In this document: positions 9,856 through 21,200 of the stretch, one piece after another
Numbering within the stretch: position 1 is the stretch's first letter
Layout of the letters: every line of letters begins with the position of its first letter
From: Trichuris trichiura
Taxonomy: Eukaryota > Nematoda > Enoplea > Trichinellida > Trichuridae
Length of the DNA: 64,000 nt
Direction: 5' to 3'
NCBI GenBank assembly: GCA_037903355.1
Contig: JBAJFE010000026.1
Coordinates: 5,270,001 to 5,334,000 of the forward strand
Position numbers and translations under genes: made by a program
Notes under the pieces: generated by a model
The model's database searches: none
Seen by the model: the letters and a program-made list of their open reading frames with translations, nothing else
Told to the model about the DNA's origin: nothing

Positions 9856-12800
9856 TTAGACAGGGGTACCTTGGCAGTATTTTAGATGTGCGTATGCATA
9901 TTGCATAAAATACTCAGGTACTCTTGTACCACAGACTTCCTTATGGTACTTTGAATTGACAAATGTTATACGATTTTGTATGCCCATTATAACAGGGCTA
10001 TTTTCCTGAAAGTAACGTATCCCACACTCTGACTCTGTCACGCCGCTGTGTTTAAGTAGCGTAGCATTAGTCAGCATGTGATAGCCATCCCCTCCTTCGT
10101 ACAGATATGCCTTAGTCGCGACGTCATACATGGCATCCAAGTCGACAGGTTCATACTTTGGAGTTTTGCAGCGTTGACAAAGCAACATGAGGGACTTCAC
10201 ACGTTGACCGTCTGGTCGGCTGATGTCATATACAACACGAGCTCCTGATACCTGAAGAAATTTCCCATGTCTCGCTTCATACGAGAAGCCTTTGACAGAG
10301 TGTTCGAATGCTTCCAGCAAGTGTTTGCCTTGTATTCGAATTAGAACTATTTCAGACGTAAACGGTATCATTGTGTATGCATCTTGTAGAGTCAAGTTCC
10401 CTGGTTCCTCTTTCGAGAAGTCTCTGAGAGTACCTGAATTAATGATACTGATCGCGCAGGTAGTCCAGCCGTCTTCGGGCAGGTCACTGGCAGTTTTAGG
10501 TTGAAACAAGTGTGTACTACCATCTGATATTGCGTTACCAAGGTTACATTCACCAATGCGACAAGAAAGACTAGTGCCATCAAGGGAGACGTATGTTGAT
10601 CCTATTGTGACTTTCTTGAATTCTTCAAGTTGCTCTTCATACTTTTCCACGTCTTTGGCAACTTCTGGGTCGTCTTCAAATGTGTTGTCTAACAGAATTG
10701 GGTTTCCGGACCATGCTATCACTTTTCCTCTACTATTAAACTGCACGTCCAATCTTCCAAGATACTTTCCATATGCATAGTCAGTAATCACGAGACATGG
10801 GCGGCCTGAATTATTGTATACTTCTGGATATGGTCCTTCGGGAATTTCTCTCGATGGAGCACTTCCAGTGTACAGAAACGTGTTTGTATGTCCTCCAACA
10901 ATGATATCGATACCTGGTGTGGATCTGCAAATTTTGCGGTCAGTTTCTATTCCTGAATGGCTCAACAAAATTATAATTTTTATTCCATCATGTCTTAGCC
11001 GGTTTGTATATCTCTTAAGCGCTGTTACTTCGTCTTCAAAAGTAACATTGTCAGGATTTGACAAATCCGGGGTTTCAGCTGTTACACAACCAAGAATGGC
11101 AACTTTTGCTCCATCGATTTCCTTTATTATTTCCTTTACTATTAAGCCTTCAACAACAGTTCCATTAGTTTCAATATTTGTTGTTACTACTGGAAAATTA
11201 AGTTTCCGAACAAAGGATGCAAGCGCTTCGTCTCCATCATCAAATTCATGATTTCCAACAGTCATTGCATCGTACCGTAGCAGATTCATAACGTGTGAAA
11301 TCGGTTCATGCTTAAACACTATGTACCATAGCGTGCCTTGGAACTGATCGCCTGCATCCAGTAATAGCACGTTTTTTTCTTCCTGCCTGATCTTGTTTAC
11401 TGCTGTCATTCGTCGTGCCACGCCACCCCAACATTGATTGGCACGAACTTCCTCCTCTGAGCAGGCTTGAGTTCGGCTATTGAACCTAGAAACAGCGTAT
11501 ACCGTAATGAGTTGATGAATGAGAAATGTATTAGTAAGAATATCAAGTTGCATTTCAGTGGAAACGATGGATCTCAGCTTCTTAACGTTTCTCCTGCCAG
11601 CGTTTCCTTGGAGCTCTCCAAAGCCCTTCTGCAGGAAAAAGGTATCACCCAACCGTTGAGCGCGCATAAGAATTTCCGTGTTCTGAACAAGAAGTATTTT
11701 TGCAGAGTATTGATTTTAACTAAGATATTTAAACATGATGTCATGGTGAACTGCGGCGGAAAGGATGTGTTTATTAACATTAAGGTACCTCATGAACTCG
11801 CCATCCTGCAAAGCTCGCTGCACTTTGGCTCAGGCTTCAGTCAGAGGATAAAACTAGGTCCCTTCGATATATTAAAGCTGGCTTCCTTCTGCATACGAGA
11901 AGGAAGCTACAGTAAGAACTGCTTCCTACGGAATGATGGAGTGCCAGTTAGTAGTCTTTCGTCTCTAATCCTGTCAGAGTTGTGAATGGAACATTTCGAA
12001 GAGACAGCTTTCCGATGCACGGACAATTTAGTGACTATAAAAGTTTTTGAGAGAAATGTAGACGATGTCTTTGCCGCGGCTGAAAGAGGAGAGGAAGACC
12101 CTTCTGAATTATCTAAGCAATTTCCAGGACGCTTGCTATTCATTATTGAGAGAGAAGTCAATAATGAACCCGTTTTCAAGATTCGTTGGTTCGCAAGAGA
12201 AACGGTTGGACTGAGAACTACAGTTCAGAAACTCAAAAAATGCGCAAACGAAAAGCCGTATTGAAGAGTTGCTGCGAAAACCTACGGACCTGTTTAGAGA
12301 TATCCGCATTTCAAAATCTAACTTGCCGAGCCATGAAAACTGTGACATTTAGATGCCACGCATCTGCTGCCTAAGTCCTGCTGCTTCTTTCTTATTACTA
12401 TGCCTGCGTGGATCTCCCAAACGCCCAGCTCACCTTTGCAGCAACCTCTCAGCGTTCCCTTTCCCCTGCGCACTGCTTTCGCCGCTTTCGGAATCGCTGA
12501 GATAGCCGACCTTCTTGTCAGGTGAGACATTCTGCTAGGCAGTGTTATTAACAACACAGGAATACTCTTCTGTAACGTTTTACTTTTGGTGACTGCTGCT
12601 GAAACAGGAGTGTTTAGTTTCCATAGCTTTTGGCGCTTCTTGAGCCCATATTCGTAGAGAAAAGGTTTTTTAAATGTGAAATGTTTCTATTCGCGTTTGC
12701 CTACTTTCAGGAAGGACAAACGTGACGTAATATGCTTGAGAGAAAAAGTAATCCTTCATTAGCTAAATATTGTCTATATTCTCAAGTTGTTTTGAAGGTC

Positions 12801-15800
12801 AGGTTTTTTGGAACCAACCTAAAGAATCGCACAACCTTTTTTGAACACCGTTTGTTTTGCTTTGTTAACAAGGAAATGGAAATATATTCTTACTTTATTT
12901 TGATGCTGTAATATTAATAGGATTCAGTATGGTATGTATCAGTCAAAGTGTGCGGAACAGTATGGTATGTATCAGTCACGTTGACCATTCATGAAATCAG
13001 CTGATTAATTATAATCAGTAATGGCGCTAGTCACTAAACTATACGCTTCATGTGCGGTAATCATTTAGAAAAGTTTTGCTAATAAGTGCAACCTGAAGCC
13101 TGTTCTTTAGAAACAGGATTCAATAGCAGCATAACTGGACTGAAGAACGGCAGCAATAAACTGGCTCTGCTCGCCTGGGGCATTTATTATTTCTGGCATC
13201 TCAGTACACCTTATGGATTTTACTCATGGGGTATAAGACCTCTTAGGTTAATAGTTCACCATTGAAATGTGCGAAGCAGCCAGGAATTTATAGTTAGGCC
13301 ACTGTTTGTTGCCGATTCCATTCCTGTAAATGGAAGTACCTACATGCTTGAACATTAGCTTCACTCTTTCGAACAGGCACTGCATATTAACCTTTACTTT
13401 CCTGCTTTCCAGTAAATCAGCGGTTACTAGAAAAACATGAGCGTTTGATACTAATGATTTAATGTGCGCGTCAGTCAAAACCTTTGAAACTAATCTAATT
13501 AATATTTACGCTTGCATATTTCAAAGTTACTTTCTCAACGCTTATATCTTTTCTTAACATAAACCTCTATCCACACGAAAGTTCAACATTCTGTTAGTCC
13601 CTGTCGTTCACCGAACGGCTTAAGTTTGACAGGCTGATATATTGATACGTACGGTCAAAAGAAAGGGTTGGAACGCTTTTTTCATGCAGACAATATGAGC
13701 CTGAAAGCATTTTTTAGCACTGCATCAACAACATGGAATTGTTAAAATTGAGACTGAAACTAATGCGTTTAAACATACGCATTACTTTCAGTTCTATCAT
13801 GGGAATGTTGTTCGTTTGTTTCTTCAATTGTTAATAAATGCATCGCAACGTACGGTTTAAAGGCGCTCTCAAAGTAACCAATCCTTTTTGGCTTTCTATG
13901 CTGAATTCTCTCATCATTATTTTAATGGAAAGAAATTGGTTTGGTAGGTCTTCTACGGCTTTTCCCGTTTATTTTGTCTGTGCTGGTCTCTGTAAACGAA
14001 ACAACTGCTCTACCAACGGATAGATAAGCTCATCCATCCGTTGGTGGAGCAGTTGTTTCGTTCAATTACAGACACCAATACAGACAAAAAACGGGAAAAG
14101 CTGTAAAAGACCTACCAGGCAATGAAACATCATGCCGTTACGAAGCATCTTGTATTCTGGGAAGGAATTTGTAAAACTGCGACGTCCATGCATTTCCCAT
14201 TATAAAAAAATTATGACTGCTTTTAATGTCTGTAGTATGGCTTAAACCGTTGTTTCCGATTTTTTTGCTCATCCAAAAGGAATTTTCTTCACGCATTCAG
14301 TTATTGCCAATCTATGAAGCAATTTTCAATACCAGGTACGGAATAGTTTGCAAAGTATTTACCACGAAATACTTATATGCTTTAATGTTCTTTGAAAAAG
14401 ATTATTTTTAGACCGTGCTATGTTTCATGCCAAAAAGTAACTCAAATGCCATAAGTTTTAATTTTATTTCCTTAAAGACTATCTGCATAGCACTAGTGTG
14501 CTTTCGTAATTACTAATAGGGGTTTTCAACTTAAACGGAAATTCCCGGTCACACTGCATCTCAAAACGCATTTGTTGGACAAAAGCTTCGTATATAATGT
14601 TTCAGTCAGGAAAAAAAGTTTCCGGCGCAAATGCCAACTGGTAATCTCATCTGGCCTCTAAAAAATCCTTCTGCAGATAAATCTCAGTTGCTGAATACGC
14701 AACTTCTTTTAATGGGCGCATAAGCTTTCTTGGGGAATACTGGGCTGATCCGTGCATTTTATTTTACAGTGCCTTTCGGTTTGAGCCTTGTCCTGAGGGG
14801 CAATACTTCCTGCGGTTTTGTAGAAACCTTTTCTTCACTATTCCACGGATCGCATTCGTATCCCACACGTAGACCTTAATTTAAAATTGACAAAACTGAC
14901 AGGTGTAGGGTGAAAACTATATCGACACGACAGCCAAAGATGTCTCAGTCTATAAAGAATATCGATTTTGGGTCTTTATAGCATGGACCCGGTGGAAGTA
15001 GCCATTATTTGCACGCGGCGGAAGGCGGAACCCATTGTTCTGACCGTGTAATAGATCATCAGATACGCGGCTGCATTCTTTTTACATAATAATGAAAGGA
15101 CTAGTAGCGGCAATTCTTTCACGAGACGATGGAGGGACAGCTATCAAACGTTCATAGCTACTGAACGGGCAGTACGACCATAACTATGTGCACACTGACT
15201 TTGGGAAATTTATGCTCATTTTTTGCCCATTTATTGGTCAGACCGAATAACAACAGCAAAAGGGCATTGTTCCACGGATTGAATAATTCCTGTGAAGGAG
15301 ACTTTATTCTTTCTCTGCTTCCCGGAGATGAGAGGACAAAGATGTCAGTACTGCTTCATCCTTCCCTAATACTGACATCATTTATTCACTAATATGGTTG
15401 CAAAAGCAAGCTCTGCGAACAGATGCGTGGTTAGCATTTGGTGAAATCGGACAGCATAATGCACTGCAAAGCTCTTCAGGTAAAGAATGCTTGATCAGGT
15501 GCCAGCGGTTTGAAAAAGTGCACACTAAACCACGCAAAAGCTTAGATATGAGAGCCTTGAATTCAAACCAGCGACATGCTTTGTTCTAATACTGATGAAC
15601 GGCCAGCCATTCTGTGACTGAACTGCTGTTGCTTAATTTCTACTCCTGACAGCTAATGCGTGCAGATGCCTTACAGCGATGTGTAGAAATACAGTAGAAA
15701 ATGCTTTTGATACCTGAAAATGTTTAGAACAACCGATAGGGAAGAGCAAGGATGCACGGTAAGCTTGTGCCAACGCAGACGATCTAAATGTACTCAGTTC

Positions 15801-15997
15801 ATCGTTTCTTCGATTTTAATTCCTATCCAACTCCTTATTTATTTTTCAAGACTAGTGACTGTATGAATCCAAGACTTTACTTACGGTTGATAATGACTGT
15901 GCACATCATTGGTATGAAGGAGAGTCAGATTTAATCCTGCTGCCAATGTTGCTAAAGATGAAAGCGCAGCCACATGCAGTAACGGCAAGAATCCCAT
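9856..15997 (-). CDS. Secreted 5'-nucleotidase / apyrase-type ecto-enzyme
   Basis: Two exons, 15885-15997 and 9856-11485, are joined across a 4.4-kb intron (GTAAGT to TTTCTAG); the split codon CC|G keeps frame and gives 580 residues. Exon 1 encodes a signal peptide (MGFLPLLHVAALSSLATLAA) and the first metal motif LLHTNDVHS. Exon 2 supplies DAGDQFQGT, VGNHEFDDGDE (catalytic Asn-His), LLSHSG and VGGHTNT, the metallophosphatase set binding two metal ions. The C-terminal nucleotide-binding domain has NSGTLRD and GGDGYHML, with Tyr where many homologs have Phe. The family hydrolyses extracellular AMP (and ADP/ATP in apyrase-like members) to adenosine. The C-terminus (KYCQGTPV) has no hydrophobic GPI-attachment tail, so the enzyme is probably released. 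Secreted members are known from Trichinella and from blood feeders. An acceptor-like TTTAG lies 3 nt before the ATG. Length and motif order are complete. Confidence 0.93.
11515..12264 (+). pseudogene. Opposite-strand reading frame with one in-frame TGA, inside the 5'-nucleotidase intron
   Basis: From the ATG at 11515 one frame stays open for 249 codons except for a single TGA at 11983-11985, which is followed at once by ATG. Chance would give well over ten stops over this length. The translation looks protein-like: charged and mixed, for example EDPSELSKQFPGRLLFIIER, with few repeats. I do not recognise a domain. It starts about 30 bp from the splice acceptor of nucleotidase exon 2, on the other strand. 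It could be a recently broken gene or retrocopy, a gene with readthrough, or a functional gene with an assembly error. No intron that removes the TGA is evident. Confidence 0.45.
12925..12978. repeat. Short direct repeat
   Basis: CAGTATGGTATGTATCAGTC occurs at 12925 and again at 12958 (33-bp spacing) inside the 5'-nucleotidase intron. It is a minor tandem duplication with no coding content. Confidence 0.8.
13938..14160. mobile_element. Foldback element family A, compact palindrome
   Basis: The left arm (GGTAGGTCTTCTACGGC to CTCTACCAACGGATAG) and right arm (CATCCATCCGTTGGTGGAGC to CTGTAAAAGACC) form a near-palindrome with almost no centre. A tail follows, related to the 60-kb copy (ATGAAAC...CCGTTACGAAGCATC). 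Flanks GGAAAGAAATT and GGAAGGAATTT could be a decayed target duplication. No hammerhead-like core is present. It lies in the 5'-nucleotidase intron. Confidence 0.65.
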
Positions 15998-16925
15998 TTT
16001 CTAAATCAGAAGAACTACCACGACGAAAGCTCTAGATATCACGGCGCTTATAAACAATCGTTTCATTTGCTTTGCTCACATGAGTACAGGCCTTTATCAA
16101 CTAATGCCTGTTTTGACTAACAATAGTAAAGTTAGCTAATTTATTCTTTCGCTGAAACGTTTGCTCTGTGACGTGTCAGTTACGCACTAGTTATCATAGA
16201 AACTGCAGCTAATGTAACTATCAACCTCGCCGCTACTATTCAGTCATTTCATAAAAGCTTTCATTAACGAACTCACTATTACAATTTAATTTCCGACAAC
16301 AGAACGAACTTATTAGCTCATAGCTTACTTCCGTTAAAATCGTGAACAAAAGCAATATGCAATTTTCGTTTACCAAATTCGTGATGCTTGCAAAGACTAT
16401 TTCTTCTGTTTAAAGCTTCTCAGTACAGTTAGTTAATATCTCTAACTAACGGTTATTTGAGCGACCAACGGATTATTAATAGAGTAGAGACTTCCAAGAG
16501 GACTCCTGGGGAACGCTCCTACGGGTTATGGGTGCGATACCTTCCCTCTAGCCGTCTGATTGAAAAGCACTGGAAAGAATCCTATTCAGTCAGGGAAGCA
16601 ACCGAAGTTTTCCTCAGTGGTATTCATCTTTTTCGTCAGTTTTTCCAGTGGTCAGGGGTATCATGGGCCAATCAACTCAGGAGGCGTTTACTACTCAGAT
16701 TATGAGAAACAGCAGTGAACGCAGAGCTCTGAAAGGGAATGACCGCTACCCTGAACTTGAGGTACAGTGAGTTGGAAAGCACGGGGCATAATCATATGTC
16801 ATGCAACTCTTTTGGAACAACTTGTTTCAGTCATCAGCCAGTAAAAGCTAGTATCTCAAGAAGGTCCGCTTGAAAGGAATGCACGACGGTTGCGCTTATC
16901 TTTATTTTCGCTGTTCAGGAACATA
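15998..16925. other. Intergenic, upstream of the 5'-nucleotidase
   Basis: No gene seen. It should contain the nucleotidase promoter, but no TATA or other element stands out. Confidence 0.4.
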
Positions 16926-18224
16926 CACGAGGGTTGTTCGAAAAGTTTCAGGAAAAATCAAATAAAAGTTTTATTTGCATTAATATCAAACTTATTTCTC
17001 AACGTATCTTTCGTCAACCTCTAGACACTTCTGTAGACGTCTGCGCCTCTGCAGACCTTCCTTGTAGAACCCTAGGGGCTGTATATTGCACCAAATCGAG
17101 ACGGCGCGTTTCACGTTATCCACTGACTCGAGCAGTGTGCCGTTTAAGTGTTCTTTTAACATTGGAAAGAGGAAAAAGCCTGACGGGGCAAGATCTGGAC
17201 TGCAGGGCAGGTGTGGAATCACTTCCTACCGAAACTCACGAAGAACAGTCCTCACAGTCCTTGACGAATGAGCCGGCGCGTTATGGTGATAGAAAAGGAT
17301 ACTGAAGTGCAACTTGCCACGCCGTTTTCTTGCCGATGTGGTCTTTAATTGTCGCAATACTGCTTTGTAATAACTTGCCGTGACTGTTCGCTTTCCTTTG
17401 AAGAACTCAGTCAGAATTACTCTGTCCGAGTCCCAGAATATGGTCGTCATAACCTCTCTGGCTGACCGCTCCGCTTTGAACTTGACTGGACCTGCTGACC
17501 CCTCCGTAAAAGCTGCATGGATTGGATCTTACTCTCAGGGTCATATTGGTAGATCCACGTTTCATTTCCCGTAACGATACTGTCCAAACCCGCGGTTTCA
17601 TTTGCTTCAATCTTCGTTAGAAGCTTTTGAGAAAGGTTAGCGCGTCGAGCCATCTGTTGTTCACGCAACGCCTTCAAGACCCACCGAGCTGAAGGCTTTC
17701 TCAGACCAAGGGTTTCATGCAGTAGTCCACATGCTGAATGAAGGGAGATCTCAGCCATTCTAGCAATCCTCTTGATGGTAATTCTGCGGTCTCTTTCCAC
17801 TAGGTTCTAGACAAGGGTCACAGTTCCTTCTCTCGTTGCAGTTGCTCGTCTTCCCGCTACCAGGTCGTCTTCAACGACTTCTCTGCCCTCGTTGAAACGC
17901 CTTATCCATTCATAGACAACCGATTAATATGGTGCACTACTTCTGTAAACCTGCTGCAAAGATTGAATAATCCTTCCCAGCTGCCAACCAAGCTTGGGCA
18001 TAAATTTGATGTTAGCTCTGACCTCAAAACGAAGATTTTCCAAATCACAAGAGAAACGATTACTTTAAGTGCAGCCTGTACCACACCGGCGCAACGCCGG
18101 ATAAGGCTACCTCTCCGTACAAGTCTGAAGTCAACGGAGACGAGATTAAACATGTTTTGGCCCATCCGTTGGCGTCCTGTTAGACACTGCACCTTCTTTC
18201 CGGGAACTTTCAGAACATCCCTCG
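16926..18224 (-). mobile_element. Degenerate mariner transposon
   Basis: About 1.3 kb, bounded by imperfect ~30-bp inverted repeats (left CGAGGGTTGTTCGAAAAGTT, right, reversed, CGAGGGATGTTCTGAAAGTT) next to TA. The minus-strand transposase can be followed in pieces. The helix-turn-helix region lies near 17650-17800 (ITIKRIARMAEISLHSACG, then KPSARWVLKAL). It continues to VTGNETWIYQYDPESK (~17550), HHNAPAHSS (~17280) and SPDLAPSGFFLFPMLKEHL (~17180). Stops and frameshifts interrupt it, including in-frame stops near 17925 and 17812. All three catalytic Asp positions of the DD34D triad are changed (TGD to TGN, HDN to HHN, PSD to PSG). It cannot make active transposase. Confidence 0.92.
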
Positions 18225-21200
18225 TACAGTCTACTTGTAAACAATGCTGAGAATACAGTAGAAGTAAGCTATGAAAGAAATGTGAGCAGTTTCAGAAAAG
18301 TAGGATTTTTTTGGTGGAAGAAGTTTAACTTTATGGCTAAAATTGTCCGCTGCAGTCTTACTCTGTTGATAGTACTGACGGAGAAACAATACCTTTTAAT
18401 TGAAAAAAAATGCAATGCTTTCAGAGCCACTCACGTTCCATCTTTATGTTAAATGAGTGAAAGTGTTGGTAAAAAGGAGCCTGCTTGTACTAATAACTCA
18501 GAACAGGAACAACAATTTCAGCTAATCGACTTAACACTACACAGGGTTAATTTCACAATTTAAGTTGAGCAAAATGGTCAATTTTCCTTCCTAGAAGTTG
18601 TTGTGATAAAAAAAAGAGTCAAGAATATAGGGCAAAGCCTAAAGGAAGCTAATAGTAACAGATTCATCAACTTCCTGGCGCATCATTAAATAAAAGATTT
18701 AAAACTTAGACTTACAATAGGCTTTGTGAACAGTGCGCAACAAGGTGTGACCTACAGTTCATACGAGGCGAACAAGGGTACATAAAACGGGCCTTTCTTG
18801 CAGTAGGTATCCCAGCGGCTTGGTTGACACCTACATTACTCATAGACTGCGTCATCTCTCGCACTGAGTGGCAGGGAAATGCGGTAAGCCATCCAGGAAA
18901 CGTGTATTCACATTCCGTATTACCAGGGCATAAGCGTCAAAATCTAAGTCATATTCCGAAGTTTCGGTATGTCAGCAAACGTTGGGTTCGTGTTAAAAAT
19001 TGACGCAGTCGAAGTCGCCTTTGACCGTCGGCGTAGTACGGTCTGCGAGATCAGCTGCATGTGCGGGGCAACCTATGTGGGCGAGATGTTAAATTTCATT
19101 TTCCATGGGTTGGAGGAACTTGCTGATTGCCTCATAAGAACCTGAAACTAAGTCAAAACGTATGGGAACTGAGTTCAAGATCAGAAGTATCCCACGGACT
19201 TTGGACCATAGAAAAATGATGTAACAGCTCAGCAATCTCTGAATATGTGTGACTTGTGGTTAAAACTGAGGGTAACCTGTCCGCTTCAATGTTTAACCGT
19301 GAAGCACACTACGAAAGAAGGATGACTAAAGGAAAGACTGATACTAGACATAGTGGGACGATCACTATGTACCCAATTAGTAAAGCATGGTTACCTCCAA
19401 CAGTTGCTGGCATGTGCTTCCACGTTATTCCGTCTAAGCCACTCGACCCAAGGGCTACCTGTAGCAACTAAGATCAACATTGACCCGTCATTTATTTGTC
19501 CAAAACCGCTTGTCCCCTTGCTGACTTCTAAAGCAGTCTCTTCCTACCAACCCCTTCATTCAGTGCGTTGGGGAGAGAAAATAAGTAGTTCAGAAAGCCC
19601 TGCAAATTTTTGCAATGAAAAATTGCTTTTTTGCCATCGCTACTATCGACAGGACAAGACCCTGAGGAACACTATTGGACAGTTACGACAAGCCTATTTC
19701 CAATTAACGGAATGGTGAAAAATGAGAAGCGGTTTTATTTCCAGTTTGCTACTAAACATGGCAAATGCATTTAAGTTCACTATAGTCTCTGAAGGACCCA
19801 CCCGTTACCTTGTAAAATATGCTGACTCTGCAGCGCACTGAAAAAGGTGAGGTACATCCATACATTCCTGCAGTATGTTATTAAGGAAAATATGAACAGT
19901 AAAGGTTTGAAGTCAAAGATTGATCACTTTGAGAAACGGATGATAAACCTGACGAAAGGATCTCTGTTACGAGCGTACATTGTTATCTGAAAGCTATTTT
20001 ATGCTGTTGCTGGCTTAAGAATATTCTTTAATCTTGCTTTTCTCAACTGTATCCTCTCTGATTAATTACACTGACTCTTGGGTAGCTTTATTCAATATAC
20101 AAGCGTCGCCTCAAGCGTTCCTGTGGTGGTAGTATTCAATCAGACATGAAAGGAAGACTTTCACTGTAACTCTTGAGCTATGCAAATGCTGCACGCAAAG
20201 CGTTGGCAACTGCAGCGTTATATGTATTAATAATAAAAAGGAACTTGCGTTTAACTTCAGAATTTGAATATGGGACAATAGAGCTATTCCTAACAAGCTT
20301 CATTTCTAAGATATTGCGTAACCTATTCTACTGATGCAGATGCAAGTGATTAATAGAAAAGCTCACTTTAGTGCGGAACGATTACGCGGCTGAAGGAGCT
20401 ATCCATGCATCGTCCGTAATGTTGGGGAAGAATTGTTTACACACGTAATGGAACGAGCACGAGTGCTCTCGATTGTTCTCTAATTTACAGCCCACTTAAA
20501 GCAACGTGACAACTGCCCTAGCAGGATTAAAAGTTAAAGCAACAAAGTAACCCACAGTGCTGTGGCAGTTTGCCTCGTGTAATATCAATGATTCGATCAT
20601 CAAACCATCTCTTTTTGAACTACATTTTTCAGTGGAAGAAATTATATTGCTCCTGATAATGACAGCTTAATCCCGTTTTACTCTGTCTAAAAAACTTCAG
20701 TCAACCGAACAAATTAAAATTCAACAAATGAAAACAAAGACATTCGATTATTCTGTTATGCCTGTTTATGCTTCTTAGTTTGCCTAAGTAGATAATCGTT
20801 CAGAAAAAAGTAGGTTAATTATTGCTGTTAGAAGGATAGGAAAACGTGAGCGGTTGTGAGAGACATGAAATGCACCTAACAGAACAACACTGGTAACGCT
20901 GAATGTAGTTTCTCTAAATGCTATCCATTTGGCGTTCGTGAGCGTATATTAAATACAAGTGTATACAAGAAGCCGAGTTTTTTTTATTGCAGGCCATTTC
21001 GAGAACAAGTATATACTTTCAGATTACTCTATTCCTCAAATGATAGACGTATACTTTAAGTCTAACTGCCCTGAGCAGCATTTCTTTTTTCTAACCACCT
21101 GGTCCATTGTGAAACTATAAGCTTATTGTCTAAGCTTCAGGACAGACATGTCCAATGTAAGGTGGTTTTTTGCTGAAGAGGTTCAGTTTAGGTTATAAGT

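Noticed and set aside
10814..11251. 145-codon plus-strand frame
   Set aside because: It is the antisense shadow of the 5'-nucleotidase exon.
11467..11514. Extension of the opposite-strand frame to 11467
   Set aside because: It overlaps nucleotidase exon 2 and uses a non-ATG start; the ATG at 11515 is preferred.
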